Assembly: GCA_030280995.1 (NCBI GenBank) | Contig: JASXTE010000002.1 | Location: 2,151,001 to 2,215,000, forward strand | Length of the DNA stretch: 64,000 nucleotides | Origin: Hemileia vastatrix | Lineage: Eukaryota; Basidiomycota; Pucciniomycetes; Pucciniales; Zaghouaniaceae | Direction: 5' to 3' | Shown: positions 46,322 through 57,184 of the stretch, in pieces | Layout of the letters: each line of letters opens with the position of its first letter | Numbering within the stretch: the first letter of the stretch is position 1 | Notes under the pieces: model-generated | What the model saw: the letters and a program-made list of their open reading frames with translations, nothing else | Told to the model about the DNA's origin: nothing | Database searches by the model: none | Program-made: the position numbers and the translations under genes

Positions 46322-46976
46322 TTACAGAAAAGAATCAAGAGATGTAACAAAATGTTCAGCATTGGCTTTGAACTGGTGGATGAGGTTTTTACTTTTCTCA
46401 AGGTCCTGTGGGTTCATGGCAGGAGTGGATTGGAAGTAATCTAGGATAAGATACTTCTGTTGAGAATAATGTTGTTGGAAGTTGTTTTTGATGGTTGGAA
46501 ATGTATTAGGTGGCGGTTCTTCAAGGGTTCCCACATTGTCATCATCACTGTCTGGATTGAAATGAACTGGAAATTGGTCAGATTGAATTTCAGTATGAAG
46601 AAGTATTGAGCTTACCATTATAAGGACCAGGGATGGAAGAGCTATTGTTTATAGCGGGGTTTGCACTCTTTTTTGAAGGGTGTAATTTGTTGACCAGTCT
46701 GGGGATCAGGATGGATGGTCTGGATCTTTTGGTGCTGGTGGAAGGTGGATCAGGTTGTGGAGGAGAAGAAGATGTTGAAGAGGAAAATGGACCAGGTCTG
46801 AAACAAGTCTTCTTCCTATAGTGACAGGCATCACAGGAGGTTCTGTAGGGATGAGCTGGAGATGTTATGGTACAGATGAGATTGTTGTCAATGCAGTATT
46901 GGCAATGACCCATGTCAGTAGCAGATTTAGAGAGGAAGCTGAACATGGTCGTTGGGGTGTAGGAGAATGTGGACAT
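46322..46976 (-). CDS. E antisense Zn2Cys6-like protein, intact two-exon gene (201 aa)
   Basis: The minus-strand ATG (46,974-46,976) lies 18 bp inside the 3' LTR start. Exon 1 (46,616-46,976) and exon 2 (46,322-46,566) are joined by a 49-bp GT-AG intron (46,567-46,615). The spliced frame is 606 nt with no stop until the end. Cys25, Cys28, Cys35, Cys48, Cys51 and Cys58 have spacing C-x2-C-x6-C-x12-C-x2-C-x6-C, as in Zn2Cys6 DNA-binding domains, with basic residues (HYRKKTC) in the second triplet rather than the first. A Ser/Pro-rich segment and a KRSRPS basic patch follow. Exon 2 is acidic (DSDDD) and then helical. The gene is intact while E's gag is not. The promoter would lie in the 3' LTR, antisense. 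DNA binding is inferred. Confidence 0.75.
46567..46615 (-). other. 49-bp intron of E antisense gene 2
   Basis: The donor is GTAAGC and the acceptor TTTCCAG. Splicing joins codon phase 1 to the matching phase and yields an open frame. Without splicing the frame stops a few codons later. Confidence 0.75.
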
Positions 46977-46982
46977 TCTCTA

Positions 46983-46994
46983 TTGGAGGGAGGA
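46983..46994 (+). promoter_or_regulatory. E polypurine tract
   Basis: The purine-rich TTGGAGGGAGGA directly precedes the 3' LTR start TGTGGTC. This is the expected site for plus-strand DNA priming. Confidence 0.75.
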
Positions 46995-48096
46995 TGTGGT
47001 CTTCCAAAATTGGCGGAGCCCTTTTTTGGTCTGTTTGGCGTTGTTTTGATATTTCTTAAATGGCATTGTTCCATAATTGGGTGTTTTTCTGGATTTATTT
47101 GACAAATATTGGGACTGCGGGGATGTGGGTATTACCATTGGATAGCCCCTGTTTTTCTCTATATTTTTTGTCTTTTTGAAATTTTTCATATTCTAAGTAT
47201 TTGAGGGATTATTTCTCATTTTTCATTTCAAAAGAAAGCTGTTTAATTTTGTCTTTTGTGTTTTACAGGCTAACCTTAATTCTTAGGGTTAAGTGCTTAG
47301 TACCATTAGAATGGGCTAATTTTTCTCTATGTTTCATATTCTAGCATTGTTGTAGCTTAATTATGTGTTTTAAAGGTTTTAGTAGTCGTAGTTTATTTTT
47401 CCAAGTATTTTGGGTGTTTTTGGTGGTTTTTGGTGGTTTTCTGGCTTCAGGGCGGTGCTTCCACTTCAGGCGGGCCTCCCAATGTCAGGAGGACCACCCG
47501 CCTTGGTGCTAGAAGGCTGGGAAGCGTTTCTAGAGGGGTTTTATGCAATTTGGCTCTCAGAAAGGCCAAATTTGTTGGTGTGCATGGGCACTTAGATGGT
47601 GGTCTGTGTTTATATAGTGAATAAGACAGTTTGGGGCAACCTTAATTATCATACAATCATCCGGAGGTGATATCCTTGTTCCTCACTCTGTTTTCACTGT
47701 TTTCTGGCAACAATTGGCTGTGTTTGTTGCAAGGTTAGTTCTTCATTTAACTCAACTCTGGAAGCTGTTTTCTCTGGTGTAGTCTTGCAAGCTATATCAA
47801 GTATTATTTCTGTCTCTGGTGTGGACTTGCAACCTACATCAAGTATCATTGCTTTCACTGGTGTGGACACTGGTCTATATTTCAGTTCTTTGGTTTGGTA
47901 GTCTGTCTGGCGACTACTTTCCTGGATGATCAGTCAGTCAAGTGTATTGGAAAAGGGGCTTTAAACAACAGGAACCAATTTACTGTAGCAGGTAAATCTC
48001 ACTTATATTTTTCTAAAGTCACAGGGGATTTTCTCTCTGGTTTTTCTCCAACTCCCTTGGTCAAGGCCTATAGCTAGTACTATAGGATTGTCTACA
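46995..48096 (+). repeat. E 3' LTR (1,102 bp)
   Basis: It starts TGTGGTCTTCC, ends TCTACA and matches the 5' LTR closely. If the antisense gene at 46,322-46,976 is expressed, its promoter should lie here on the minus strand. Confidence 0.9.
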
Positions 48097-48111
48097 ATGT
48101 GGCGCGTGACA
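48097..48111 (-). repeat. Tail of the A2 5' LTR beyond element E
   Basis: These 15 bp end in GTGACA and complete the A-type LTR terminus that was split by insertion of E at 39,478. Confidence 0.75.
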
Positions 48112-48475
48112 CATTTGAGTATGAGAAGAAAAGTTGGGATAAAGCCCATAAAGAGCAAATTTTCAAAGAGGGTGATGAAGTTCTTATTTATACACTACAT
48201 TTCAATTTAAATGTTAATTTTAAATTGAAGGATCCATTCATTGGACCATTTATAGTAAAAAGGATGGTTGGTAACAATGCTGTTGAAGTTATTCTGTATG
48301 CACCATGATAGAAAATATCCAGTATTTCCTATTTCTCTTATAAAACCATACCATTCTAATGATACTGCTCTATTTCCAAGTATATCAGGAAGGCATAAAC
48401 AGTAACCTGAAGAAATAGTTGAAATGGAGGAAATTGAAAAGATACTTGAAAAGAGACAACTTATAAAATAAAAGT
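48112..48475 (+). pseudogene. D integrase C-terminus (3' part of D)
   Basis: The sequence continues the integrase tail interrupted at 24,653. An F-E-Y-E-K-K segment and KGDEV-type block come first, then DPFIGPFIVKRM, which is the GPF motif. C has the same order at 57,315-57,500 (EYEKKRWDKSHKE, then DPFFGPFVVRRM). The frame is open for about 65 codons and then shifts near 48,305. The first five bases are the right copy of the target duplication (CATTT). Confidence 0.85.
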
Positions 48476-48708
48476 GAGTTGACTATATATTAAGGTTTAA
48501 AATAAATCAATTGAATATGACCAGCGGATTCCAGAAAATTAAATCTCTGATCTTAAAAATCTCTTGAAAAAATTTAAATCCAAATAATACTGTTTAACTC
48601 AGTATATGTATCATAGAAATTTTTAATTTATTTTTTTTCTATTCACTCCTTACTTATTAATTAAAATGTCTTAAAATTATTATCATTATTATTTTTTAGG
48701 TGGGGGAG

Positions 48709-48775
48709 TGTCAGCTTAGGTATCTCCAGGACTGAGTAATTCTTATGTTTAAAATAAGATAACCTTAATTACATT
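48709..48775 (+). repeat. D 3' LTR start
   Basis: GGTGGGGGAG immediately precedes TGTCAGCTTAGG, as a polypurine tract precedes an LTR. C has GTGAGGGAG then TGTCAGCC at 57,830. The sequence after about 48,776 is also present in reverse at 38,283-39,014. Confidence 0.7.
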
Positions 48776-49353
48776 CACCAGGGGAAATCTGGGGGTGAAA
48801 TACTAGCAGTTCCCTCTATTTGAAACTGTCAGGAATTTGTCAGGAAACTGTTGGGAAACCATCCTGAAACTGTCAGAAATATTTTTTTAAATCTGATGAA
48901 AAAACATTGAAAAAATAAACTGTCACAGATTGAATCCAGAACAATCCCTCCTTGAGCAGAGCTTAGGAACCACATTGAACATCAGTTAATCTCAGGTTTG
49001 GCAAAATGTTGAACAACATCACTTAGCATACCTTAATATTCAAATATTAAACTTTGATTATATGTTGCGTGTATGATATAGATGCATATGCATTTGAATT
49101 TGCATGGTGGATACTTATTGCATTTTAAAAATTGATGTGAAATGCCTATCTAAAGTGTATGCATAAGGACTATGAAGAGTAAATATGCATAAAAAATATG
49201 CATATTGAATATGCATAAAAATATGCATATTGAATATGCATAAAAATATGCATAAAAATATTAAAATTGAATATGCATTAAAAATATGCAGATTGAATAT
49301 GTAAAAAAAAGGTGCATATATGTATATGAATAAAACATATTAATATGCATATT
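48776..49353 (+). repeat. Second copy of the AT-rich shared segment, truncated
   Basis: It is the reverse complement of 38,283-39,014, ends in TGCATA repeats, and is cut off at 49,353 by the A3 LTR. It may be the body of the D LTR or an insertion in it. Confidence 0.75.
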
Positions 49354-50163
49354 TGTCACACGCCACGTTACACTCGAGGCAAAAGTAGCTCATTAAATTA
49401 ATAATACAGAGGTCTAAATCCATACTCGAAGTGCAGGAAGCAATTCTACATAGCAACTGCAACTTTCCTTTGTGTACTCGCTATTCAACCGCGCTAGTCT
49501 AAACTTTAAATCTAAATTATTCAATCTCTCAATAGTGTGTCTCAGTCTTTTCCTCAATAAGCGACGCACAGCGCAATAGTCAATGTAATAGTACACTAAA
49601 AGATTTATTAAATGTCTGTGAATTATTAAAAGGGGTAGTGAGCATGGACGGAATGGTTAGTGGAGTATTAAAGGGTTGACGGATGTTAGTGAGGAGGGTC
49701 CAGGTGTAATGGGTGTATTTTTAATGGTCTGTGGTGTGCAGAATAGTGGATGGGTATGAGGTTGATGCAAGGAGGAGCAAAGGATATAAAAGGGGTTGGA
49801 TTTTTTATTTGAAATTCTTTAGAATTAAATTATAAAACGTATATATAGTTAATAGTGGTAGAAACTTCAGGTTAAATCATTACTATTGTATCTTTCCTTA
49901 TTTTCTCAGTAATCATTTCTAAATCCTAAATCTTTGATTATTGAGTTTCCAACCCTTTGTGAGATCTTAAGAATCTTAATATTACCTTTAAATTATATTA
50001 GAATTCTTCTCAAACATATCTTTAAGCAGTAGCTCTTCCTTTGAGTCATCTTCAAATCACTTCCTCAAAAATTTTCTCTGTGCTTCGAAGAATCTTCTAA
50101 ACTCCTCCCTCCATCTCACTTCCAGGAACAACCTCGACCTTGTGCATAGGTTGTCCGGTGACA
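49354..50163 (+). repeat. A3: solo A-type LTR (810 bp)
   Basis: It is bounded by TGTCACACG and CCGGTGACA and similar throughout to 7,262-8,073. There is no internal sequence on either side. The right flank is element C instead of a continuation of the left flank, so no target duplication can be recognised. Confidence 0.9.
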
Positions 50164-50969
50164 GGCTACTAGACTTACCTGGTAAAATAATTAATTATTT
50201 TACTAAGGTGAAGCCACACCTTTTTAAAATACTTATTAATATTTATATATCTAACATTTACTTATATATTACTTACAACCAACTAAGCTAATTATATTAA
50301 GTAGTGTAAATAATTAATTTAAGTAAGTGCCCCATACATTTTTACTCCCTAACACCGTGCTCAATAGTACAGTTGTTTGGGAATAAAAATTAATAATAAA
50401 ATTATAATAAAAAAAACCTTAAGATTATTATATTACTTCATTGAGAGATCTGGAATTCCGTGAAATTAATATAATTAACTTAATTGTGATGTAACTAATT
50501 GTGACAGTCCAAGGCACTCATAATTTATTACTAATAAAATTGATGCCCTTGTTGATGTACCAATTAATTTATTCTTATGTCATATATATACTCTTTTTAG
50601 TCATCTTCTTTCTCACATTCTTACAGTAGATGGTGTGAATTCTGTGTCTTGATTTCCCTCATGTTTTGCCTATAAAAGGCCCTCACTTTTGTGCTTTTCA
50701 GAACACTCTTTACTTATTTTTTTACTTACTTACTTATTTTATTACAACTACATAGAAGACTATTTATTATCATTTTAGTATTTACATTAAGCCGTAATTC
50801 TAAACTTTTAAATAAAATAGTAATTATCCCTTTACCTCTTTTAATTATTTGAGTAAAAAATCTTTAAAAGATAAGAGAAATACGTACACATTTTGAATCC
50901 TTTGAAATCCACTGTTGCCGTCCTTGAAACTCCTTGAAAACTCTTCTAGACTTGAAGGACCGCCCAACA
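50164..50969 (+). repeat. C 5' LTR
   Basis: It matches the 3' LTR (57,830-58,624) from GGCTACTAGAC onward and ends CCCAACA. The expected start TGTCAGCCG is absent. The preceding bases TGACA belong to A3, or are a deleted form of the start. Confidence 0.88.
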
Positions 50970-51793
50970 ATTGGAGGCCTTTCCAAATCTTCGACAGCAA
51001 ATTGATTACTTGAGGCCGGAGAACTTGGGGACCATCGCCATTTGAGGTATTTATAAGGACGAGTGAACGACAAAAACGACAAACGTCATATATCCGTTCA
51101 CTAAAAATTTTTCTGCAAAAGGTAATCGAACTGCGCTCCAAAATTTAGGTTCATATATTGACTAAATGTCTTATATTTCGTGGTAATTATTGAAATTACT
51201 ATTTGTGGGTCACTTAGCACTCTTCACTCTCTACTTATTTCCTTTTTACTCAGCACTCTGTAAGTGGCATTAACTTTCTCATTTAACAGGGGGAGGTGTC
51301 TATTAAATTGGAATTATTTTTTTTAATTATTTATTTTATTTTTCCAAGTTTACAAAGATAGAGCAATTGTGTTCTTAGTTCTAGAGGTAATAAATTATAT
51401 TTTAAAAAATTATTATACATTATAAGTTTCAGTTGACTCTTGTCCTGATATATTTAAATTTTATTTGTTCCAGTTGACAAATTGTCCTAACAATAAATTT
51501 TTTTTAAAAATTCATATTTAAAATTTCAGTAGAAATTAAGTCCTGTTAATTATTAAATTCTCAGTTGATTTAAAATCCTGATAATAATTATCATAAAATT
51601 GTTAATAAGAAATTTAAATTTAATTCTTCAGTTGATTATTATATAATCCTGGTTTTAAATTGTTTTGAATTAATAAATTGATTATTATTTTAGTTGATTT
51701 TATCCTGAAAAAAATTTTTTTTTTTAAATAAAAGTAAAAATACAAACTAATTCATATTATTGTCTCCCTCCCTCATTTCAGTAAAATTTAGAA
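50970..51793 (+). other. C 5' untranslated leader
   Basis: This AT-rich leader separates the LTR from gag. Repeated CAGTTGA(C/T)T-type motifs with nearby TCCTGAT-like variants occur at about 51,430-51,710. No gene is supported. Confidence 0.5.
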
Positions 51794-54110
51794 GTGACTA
51801 ATCAAGGTGTCTCTGCTGCACATGAAGAGGAATTGGATTTAATTGATTATGATGAGGCTACTTCTGTGAGTTCTCATTTAACTAGAAAATTATCTCAAAT
51901 TAATCAATTATTTCCCCAATCAGGATGTAGAAATGGAGGAAGTGGAAATTCTGGTAGAAACAACTCAGGAACAGAAACCTGTAATAAACCCCCCAGAAGA
52001 ACTTCCAAAAGTTTTCAAAATATAAAAGATGCCACTTCCTCAACAAGTAAAGAACCTTTCAAAACACATAAAAGAATTAAGGACAGAAAACTTGAGATTG
52101 AGGTCAAGAGTAGATGCTCTAGAGGAAAAGGTAAGAAAGATAGATGCTTTTCTTCAAGAAAATAGGAGACCTCTTCCCCCCAGGGATCTTCAACAATTGG
52201 CTCACCCGGAGCCAGAGAATGTGGAAGTATCAAAGTGGCAGTGGGATTACCTGTCTCAAAATCAACGGACTCAATTGCCCCAAGCAGGTCCATCAAGACC
52301 CAGCCAAGTCAACCCCACACCTCCTCACCCTTATCAAGGAGGCATAAAAAGAAAAAACAGTATGATCTTGCCCAGCAAACCTTGGTAATCCCCTCTATTG
52401 ATTCTCAAGTACCATTTCTTGTAACTGATTCAGTTCCTTCAGGTAATTGTGGAAGAGGAGATGAGACTGTGAGACCTGTAGAGGCTGAGAACAGTAGACA
52501 AATTACTCAAATTTCAAATTTATCTAATCCTTTAGTTCTAATTGCTACTTCAATGATAAATCCTGATATGGCTATTATTGATGAAACACTTGAACCTGAG
52601 TTTTATGAGAATCTGGAAAGTTACTCTGTTTCCTTTCTGAGAAACACTCCAGATGTAGCTAACATCAATGATAAATATTTGAGGGATATTATTGCTAAAC
52701 AAAATCATATAATGAAAAACATGCAATTGACTCAGAAATATAATGGTTTTTTAACTGAACAGGGTTATAAAGCATTGAGGAGTGAGTTACAGAGAGTTTC
52801 TGATGATTTGTTTCATTACAAAGCAACCCATGAAAAGAAAGTTGCTTTATGGAAAAATATCAAAAATGATTTGTCTAAACTGAAAGATACTGTATCTACC
52901 TTTTGCCTGGAGCTAGAGGTAGATAAGATGAACCTGAAAAGATTAAGTGATCATTATTTATCTTTTCAAAATAAAACCCAATTATCTTTTGCAACAGTTG
53001 ATGAGAGTTTATCTAGTCTTCCAAAAGTGAAAACCAGACTAACAACCATTGAAGAAAAATTGAATTCATTGTTTAATGATCAAAAATATTTTGAAACTTC
53101 CTTGAAAGAACATAGGGTACAGGATGCTCCAAGTTTACCTGTTGCTAGTTCATCTAAATTAAAATTAGATTCAGAAATTCCTGTTGATACCACTGAGTTT
53201 CCATCAAAAATTGATGATGCACCAGGATCATCTACAGAAGTATTAAACAATGAGATTACTGCACAATTGGAGAAGTTAAAGCTACTTCTTACTCAGAAAC
53301 AAGCTAATACTAAGGAGGCTCCTTCAAATCAAAAGAATTGGCCAAAACTTGACCATTATCCAACATTTGATGGTGATTCTTCTTCTGATTGGCAACAATT
53401 CATTTGTAGAATTGATAACTTAAAAAATTCTTACAAACTCCCAGATGAGGAAATTGTGTCTAAGTTAATTTCTTTATTTACCAATGTTGCCCTAATGTGG
53501 TATGAATCTGTTCTCCTGGATGGGAATGACTACTCATGGGAAGATTAGAAAAAATTGATTAAAGCAGAATTTGGTGGCCCAAAGTTCAGGATGGCTCAAC
53601 AAAGGCAGTATGAGGAAACTAGATATAGCTCTTCTAATGATAAACCTATTGAGTCCTTAATGAAAGTTGTAAAAATCTTGAGGGCAATGGACCCAAATAT
53701 GGAGTTGAAGTTATGGAAGGACAGGATCCTTTACAAATTACCAATGTCTTTGAGAGACTTGATAGTGGCTAGGACTGAGTTCTCCAGAGAACCTTCTTCT
53801 TTCATTAATACTCGCAATGAGATCCTTCTAAACAACAAGTATGATGCCAGAAGATTCATTCCTAGGACCCCTTTGGAGAAATCCTCCACTTACCAACAGA
53901 AACCTCTGGAAAAGGTTGGTAAACCTTCTGCCCCTTTTGCACCAAAAAGTATGCAGCAAACACTTGCTTCAAGTGCAAAAAGCCTTGGCAGAAAGGCCAT
54001 GTTTGTGAAAAGAGGTTAAATCTTGTTGAACAAACTGAGGAGCAGGCTGATGACACAATAGAACTGGATGATACTTCAAGTGATTGTGCCAGCAATATTT
54101 CATATGAATT
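51794..54110 (+). pseudogene. C gag, near-complete with frame changes
   Basis: Gag begins around 51,794. An N-terminal coiled coil (KELRTENLRLRSRVDALEEK, about 52,065-52,125) lies in one frame, and the main body in another (52,235-53,548, 437 codons). The latter has Ser-rich and long helical segments, then NWPKLDHYPTFDG and the capsid. One TAG at 53,546 interrupts SWED and KKLIKAEF, where a Trp codon is likely. The capsid continues to 54,019. A zinc knuckle CFKCKKPWQKGHVC lies at about 53,971-54,012 in a shifted frame, so at least two shifts and one stop prevent a full Gag. Confidence 0.82.
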
Positions 54111-54149
54111 TCAACAAGATATCTTGATGCTGCAAGAAGATATTCATTA

Positions 54150-54770
54150 CTATTGATATTGATAATAATTATTTAACTACAGTTGAGGATTCTGAGATCA
54201 TAAGGAACATTGAGCATAGCTCAATTGTAATTTCCCCTCTCAAAGCACCAGTCTTTATCAATGGAACCAGCATGGAAGTTTTTCTGGATTCTGGAGCTGG
54301 AGGAAGTGTAGTATCTGAAAAAGCACATGCTTCAGTGGATCAAGACTATAAATCAAAACTGATGCCTATCACTTCTTAAAATTGAAGAGGTTATGGCTCT
54401 GTTTTGTCCCCCATTGGTAAATACAAAGCCATAGTATTTTTTAAATATAACCATGGTTTTGTAAGAGCTATTTGTGATTTTGTTTTCATGAAAAATGATA
54501 ATTTAAGCAGTTGCTTTATCATAGGAAATGACATTTTAACCAAATATGGCATAAAATTAGATCCTTCAAACCAATGATTCACAATGGGGATAAATGGGAG
54601 GAGAAAATTTAAGTTTTCCTCCCCCAAAAAATTATTAAAACCAGAATTGAACACATGTAATTCTGTGGTTAAATATAAAGGAAGATCTACAAAATAAATG
54701 CATGCCCTTATGTCTGAAGTTGACAATTCTTCTTTTGGAGAACAACTTTCTGGTGAGGATAAATAATCCA
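54150..54770 (+). pseudogene. C aspartic protease
   Basis: The catalytic core reads FLDSGAGGSVVS at about 54,281-54,316, after the strand APVFINGTSMEV. The second half, with GNDILTKYGIKLDPSN (about 54,528-54,575), is typical of the retropepsin ILG-equivalent region. A TGA near 54,574 and a TAA near 54,377 break the frame. It is homologous to D at 21,590-22,060. Confidence 0.78.
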
Positions 54771-54964
54771 TCATTAAATTGATAAAATCATTTCCTATGG
54801 CCTTTGCTCATGGGTCACATGAATTAGGATTTGTAAATAAAGAAATTAAACTTTCATTATCCTGTCCATTAACTGATATACCACCTAGTTTTAAGAAGAA
54901 GCCTTAAACTGCTTCTCCAACTAAGAGAAAAAATATTGAAGACAATATCTCTACCCTTTTAAAA

Positions 54965-55680
54965 ATGAATATTATTGAAAAGGTAGTTGAAACACTTAAA
55001 TATTGTGCTATCTCACCTGTCCTAATTTCTTATGAGAATGATAAAGCCAGGTTATGTGGTGATTATAGAGCACTAAATACTTATACTGTTGATGATATCT
55101 ATCCTTTGCCTAGAATTAGCTCTATACATGCTACCTTACAGGGTGCTAAATATATCAGCTGTTTGGATGGTAATAAAGGATATCACCAGGTACCTGCTGA
55201 GAAAAATTCTCAGAATTTTCTGATGATTGCTACTCATATGGGTATTTATAAGTATGTTAGGATGCCATTTGGCCCTAAAAATTCCCCTTCAGTTTTTCAA
55301 AAAGTCATGGATAACACATTCCATCAAGAGATAATTGAAGGATGGCTGATGGTTTATATTGATGATATCATTATATTCTCAAAATCATTTGAGTACCATC
55401 TCAACCACCTCTGTAAAGTGTTCCAAAAAATGGATGAGATAAATATGACACTTGCTTTGAAGAAATGTAAATTTGGTTTCCATTCTTTAAAATTTCTTGG
55501 TCATGTTGTTTCAGGCTTACAGATATGTGCTGACCAAAACAAAGTGGCAGCCATACAACATGTGAAGGCTCCTAATACAGTTAGAGAGCTACAGAGTTTT
55601 TTGGAAATGTGTGGATACTATAGACAGTATATTAAAAATTACCAAGTTATAGCTTTACCCCTTACCCAATAAACTAGAAA
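54965..55680 (+). pseudogene. C reverse transcriptase
   Basis: The 235-codon open frame contains nearly all of reverse transcriptase: LCGDYRALN, the palm block CLDGNKGYHQVPAEKNSQ with its catalytic Asp, the RMPFGPKNSPSVFQ block, and MVYIDDIIIFSKS with the Y-I-D-D (about 55,345-55,380). The thumb (LKKCKFGFHSLKFLGHVVSG) and connection follow to a TAA at 55,670. The N-terminal finger region before 54,965 is separated by a stop at 54,905. The catalytic residues are intact, so the loss of function is recent. Confidence 0.9.
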
Positions 55681-56170
55681 GGATGTTGCTTTTGTCTGGA
55701 ATAGTGAAAGACAAAGAGCCTTTGACACTATGAAACACTGTTTGATGTCAGCACCAATTCTTGCTTTACCTAACTTTAATCAACCATTTCTTTTATATAC
55801 TGATGCCAGTTTTATTGGTCTTGGTGCTGCCCTCCATCAAAAACAAGTGATAAATGATAAAGTATCAGAAGTAGTAATTTTTTAAATTTCAAGAACCTTG
55901 AGAAATAGTGAATTGAAATATGGTGCCACTTAGCTTGAATGATTAGCCGTAGTGTGGGCTCTAGAAATGCTACATTATTACCTAGATGACCAGAAATTTG
56001 AACTTGTCACTGACTGCAGTGAAGTTAAATCCCTTTTAAACTTGAAAGCACCTAACAGACATATGTTCAGATGGCAGTTAGCTGTTCAAGAATACAGAGG
56101 GAGAATGACAATTATTCATAGGGCTGGTATTGTTTATTCAAATGTGAATATGTTATCAAGGTTACCTTTA
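55681..56170 (+). pseudogene. C RNase H domain
   Basis: RNase H motifs are the YTDASFIGLGAALHQ block (about 55,797-55,840, first Asp), the ELKYGAT block and VVWALEMLHYY (Glu region, about 55,915-55,980), and VTDCSEVKSLL (second Asp, about 56,006). Stops at 55,883, 55,930 and 55,939 interrupt the middle. The C-terminal RMTIIHRAG and NVNMLSRLP blocks are intact and run without a break into integrase. Confidence 0.86.
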
Positions 56171-57184
56171 CCAAATGATGACTCTAATCCTGCTTATGAT
56201 CCTGAGGATGATATTATTCATATTCATGGGATATATGTGGTTGATATGGTGGAAGAGCTATTACAGCTTATTCTGGATTCATATGATAAGGACACTGACT
56301 TAAAAAAGTTATGCACCATATTAAATGATCCAAAGAATGCTCCAATACAAGCATTAATTAAAACCCTTCCACCAAAGTACCAAAAAGCTTTGGAAAAAGG
56401 TAAATTTTCAATTGATGAAGGATATCTATATTATAGAAGAAATTTGAGTAATGTCATTGTTATTCCTCCTTCTATGAAAGAGTTTATCTTGAAAATTTGT
56501 CATGATGACATATTAGCTGGGCATTTTGATCTTGAAAAAACAATGATCAGAATTAAAAACACTGCTTGGTGGGTTAATATGTCTGAAGACACCAAATTAT
56601 ATGTTGAATCTTGTGATTCTTGCCAAAAATCAAAAAGATTGACTGGTAAAAGAGCTGGATTAATGCAACATATTGAACCTCCTGATGCACCATGGCAGAT
56701 AATAAACATGGATTTGGTAACAGGATTACCTATTTCTGGAAAAGACAGTTATAACTCTTGTTTGGTTATTGTGGACAGATTCACTAAAATGTGTAAATTT
56801 ATCCCTACTTACAAGGATGTTTCTACTATAGAATTAGCTTTCTTATGGTGGTCTCATATGTTTAATACTGCTGGTTTTCCTAAAGCCATAATCTCTGACA
56901 GAGACCCTAAATTTACTTCTGAATTTCGGATGTCTCTGATGGATGTTTGTGGTTGTGATCTGAAACTATCTACTGCCCATCACCCTCAGACTGATGGATT
57001 AGCTGAAATAATGATTCAGACTCTAGAGGACATTATAAGAAGGTACTGTGCTTTTGGCCTTGAGTATAAAGATAATGACAGATTCACTCATGATTGGGTT
57101 ACCTTACTTTCTGGGTTAGAATTTGCCGATAATAGCACTGTTCATTCTGTTACTCAAAGAAAGCCTTTTGAGCTCTGGCTTTGA
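56171..57184 (+). CDS. C integrase, open zinc domain and core
   Basis: The frame that begins in RNase H (55,952) is open for 410 codons and includes the whole integrase core. The H-H-C-C zinc domain spans CHDDILAGHFD to CDSCQKSK (about 56,500-56,630). The DDE core has NMDLVTGLP (about 56,707), IISDRDPKF (about 56,890) and DGLAEIMIQTLED (about 56,990-57,030), and ends with the FELWL block at a TGA (57,182). All catalytic residues are present. It lies directly after RNase H in the same reading frame, as expected for a polyprotein. Confidence 0.9.
   Translation, partial: PNDDSNPAYDPEDDIIHIHGIYVVDMVEELLQLILDSYDKDTDLKKLCTILNDPKNAPIQALIKTLPPKYQKALEKGKFSIDEGYLYYRRNLSNVIVIPPSMKEFILKICHDDILAGHFDLEKTMIRIKNTAWWVNMSEDTKLYVESCDSCQKSKRLTGKRAGLMQHIEPPDAPWQIINMDLVTGLPISGKDSYNSCLVIVDRFTKMCKFIPTYKDVSTIELAFLWWSHMFNTAGFPKAIISDRDPKFTSEFRMSLMDVCGCDLKLSTAHHPQTDGLAEIMIQTLEDIIRRYCAFGLEYKDNDRFTHDWVTLLSGLEFADNSTVHSVTQRKPFELWL

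Larger units (their letters stand above)
39479..48096 (+). mobile_element. E: LTR retrotransposon with gag/protease only
   Basis: Two similar LTRs (39,479-40,565 and 46,995-48,096) flank an interior with a clear primer-binding-site-like sequence. The plus strand has a long gag-protease frame, and two cysteine-cluster genes lie on the minus strand. No reverse transcriptase, RNase H or integrase motif was found in the 6.4 kb interior, so E would depend on another element for replication. It sits within the A2 LTR, with ACGT and ATGT as possible short target duplications. Confidence 0.88.

Noticed and set aside
46633..47102. Plus-strand frames over E antisense gene 2
   Set aside because: Gly-rich reading of the complement of a Ser/Pro-rich coding strand. 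The minus-strand gene explains the region.
48776..49353. Calling this segment firmly the D LTR
   Set aside because: A reverse copy lies at 38,283-39,014 without D sequence next to it and no D 5' LTR was found for comparison, so it could be a separate element.
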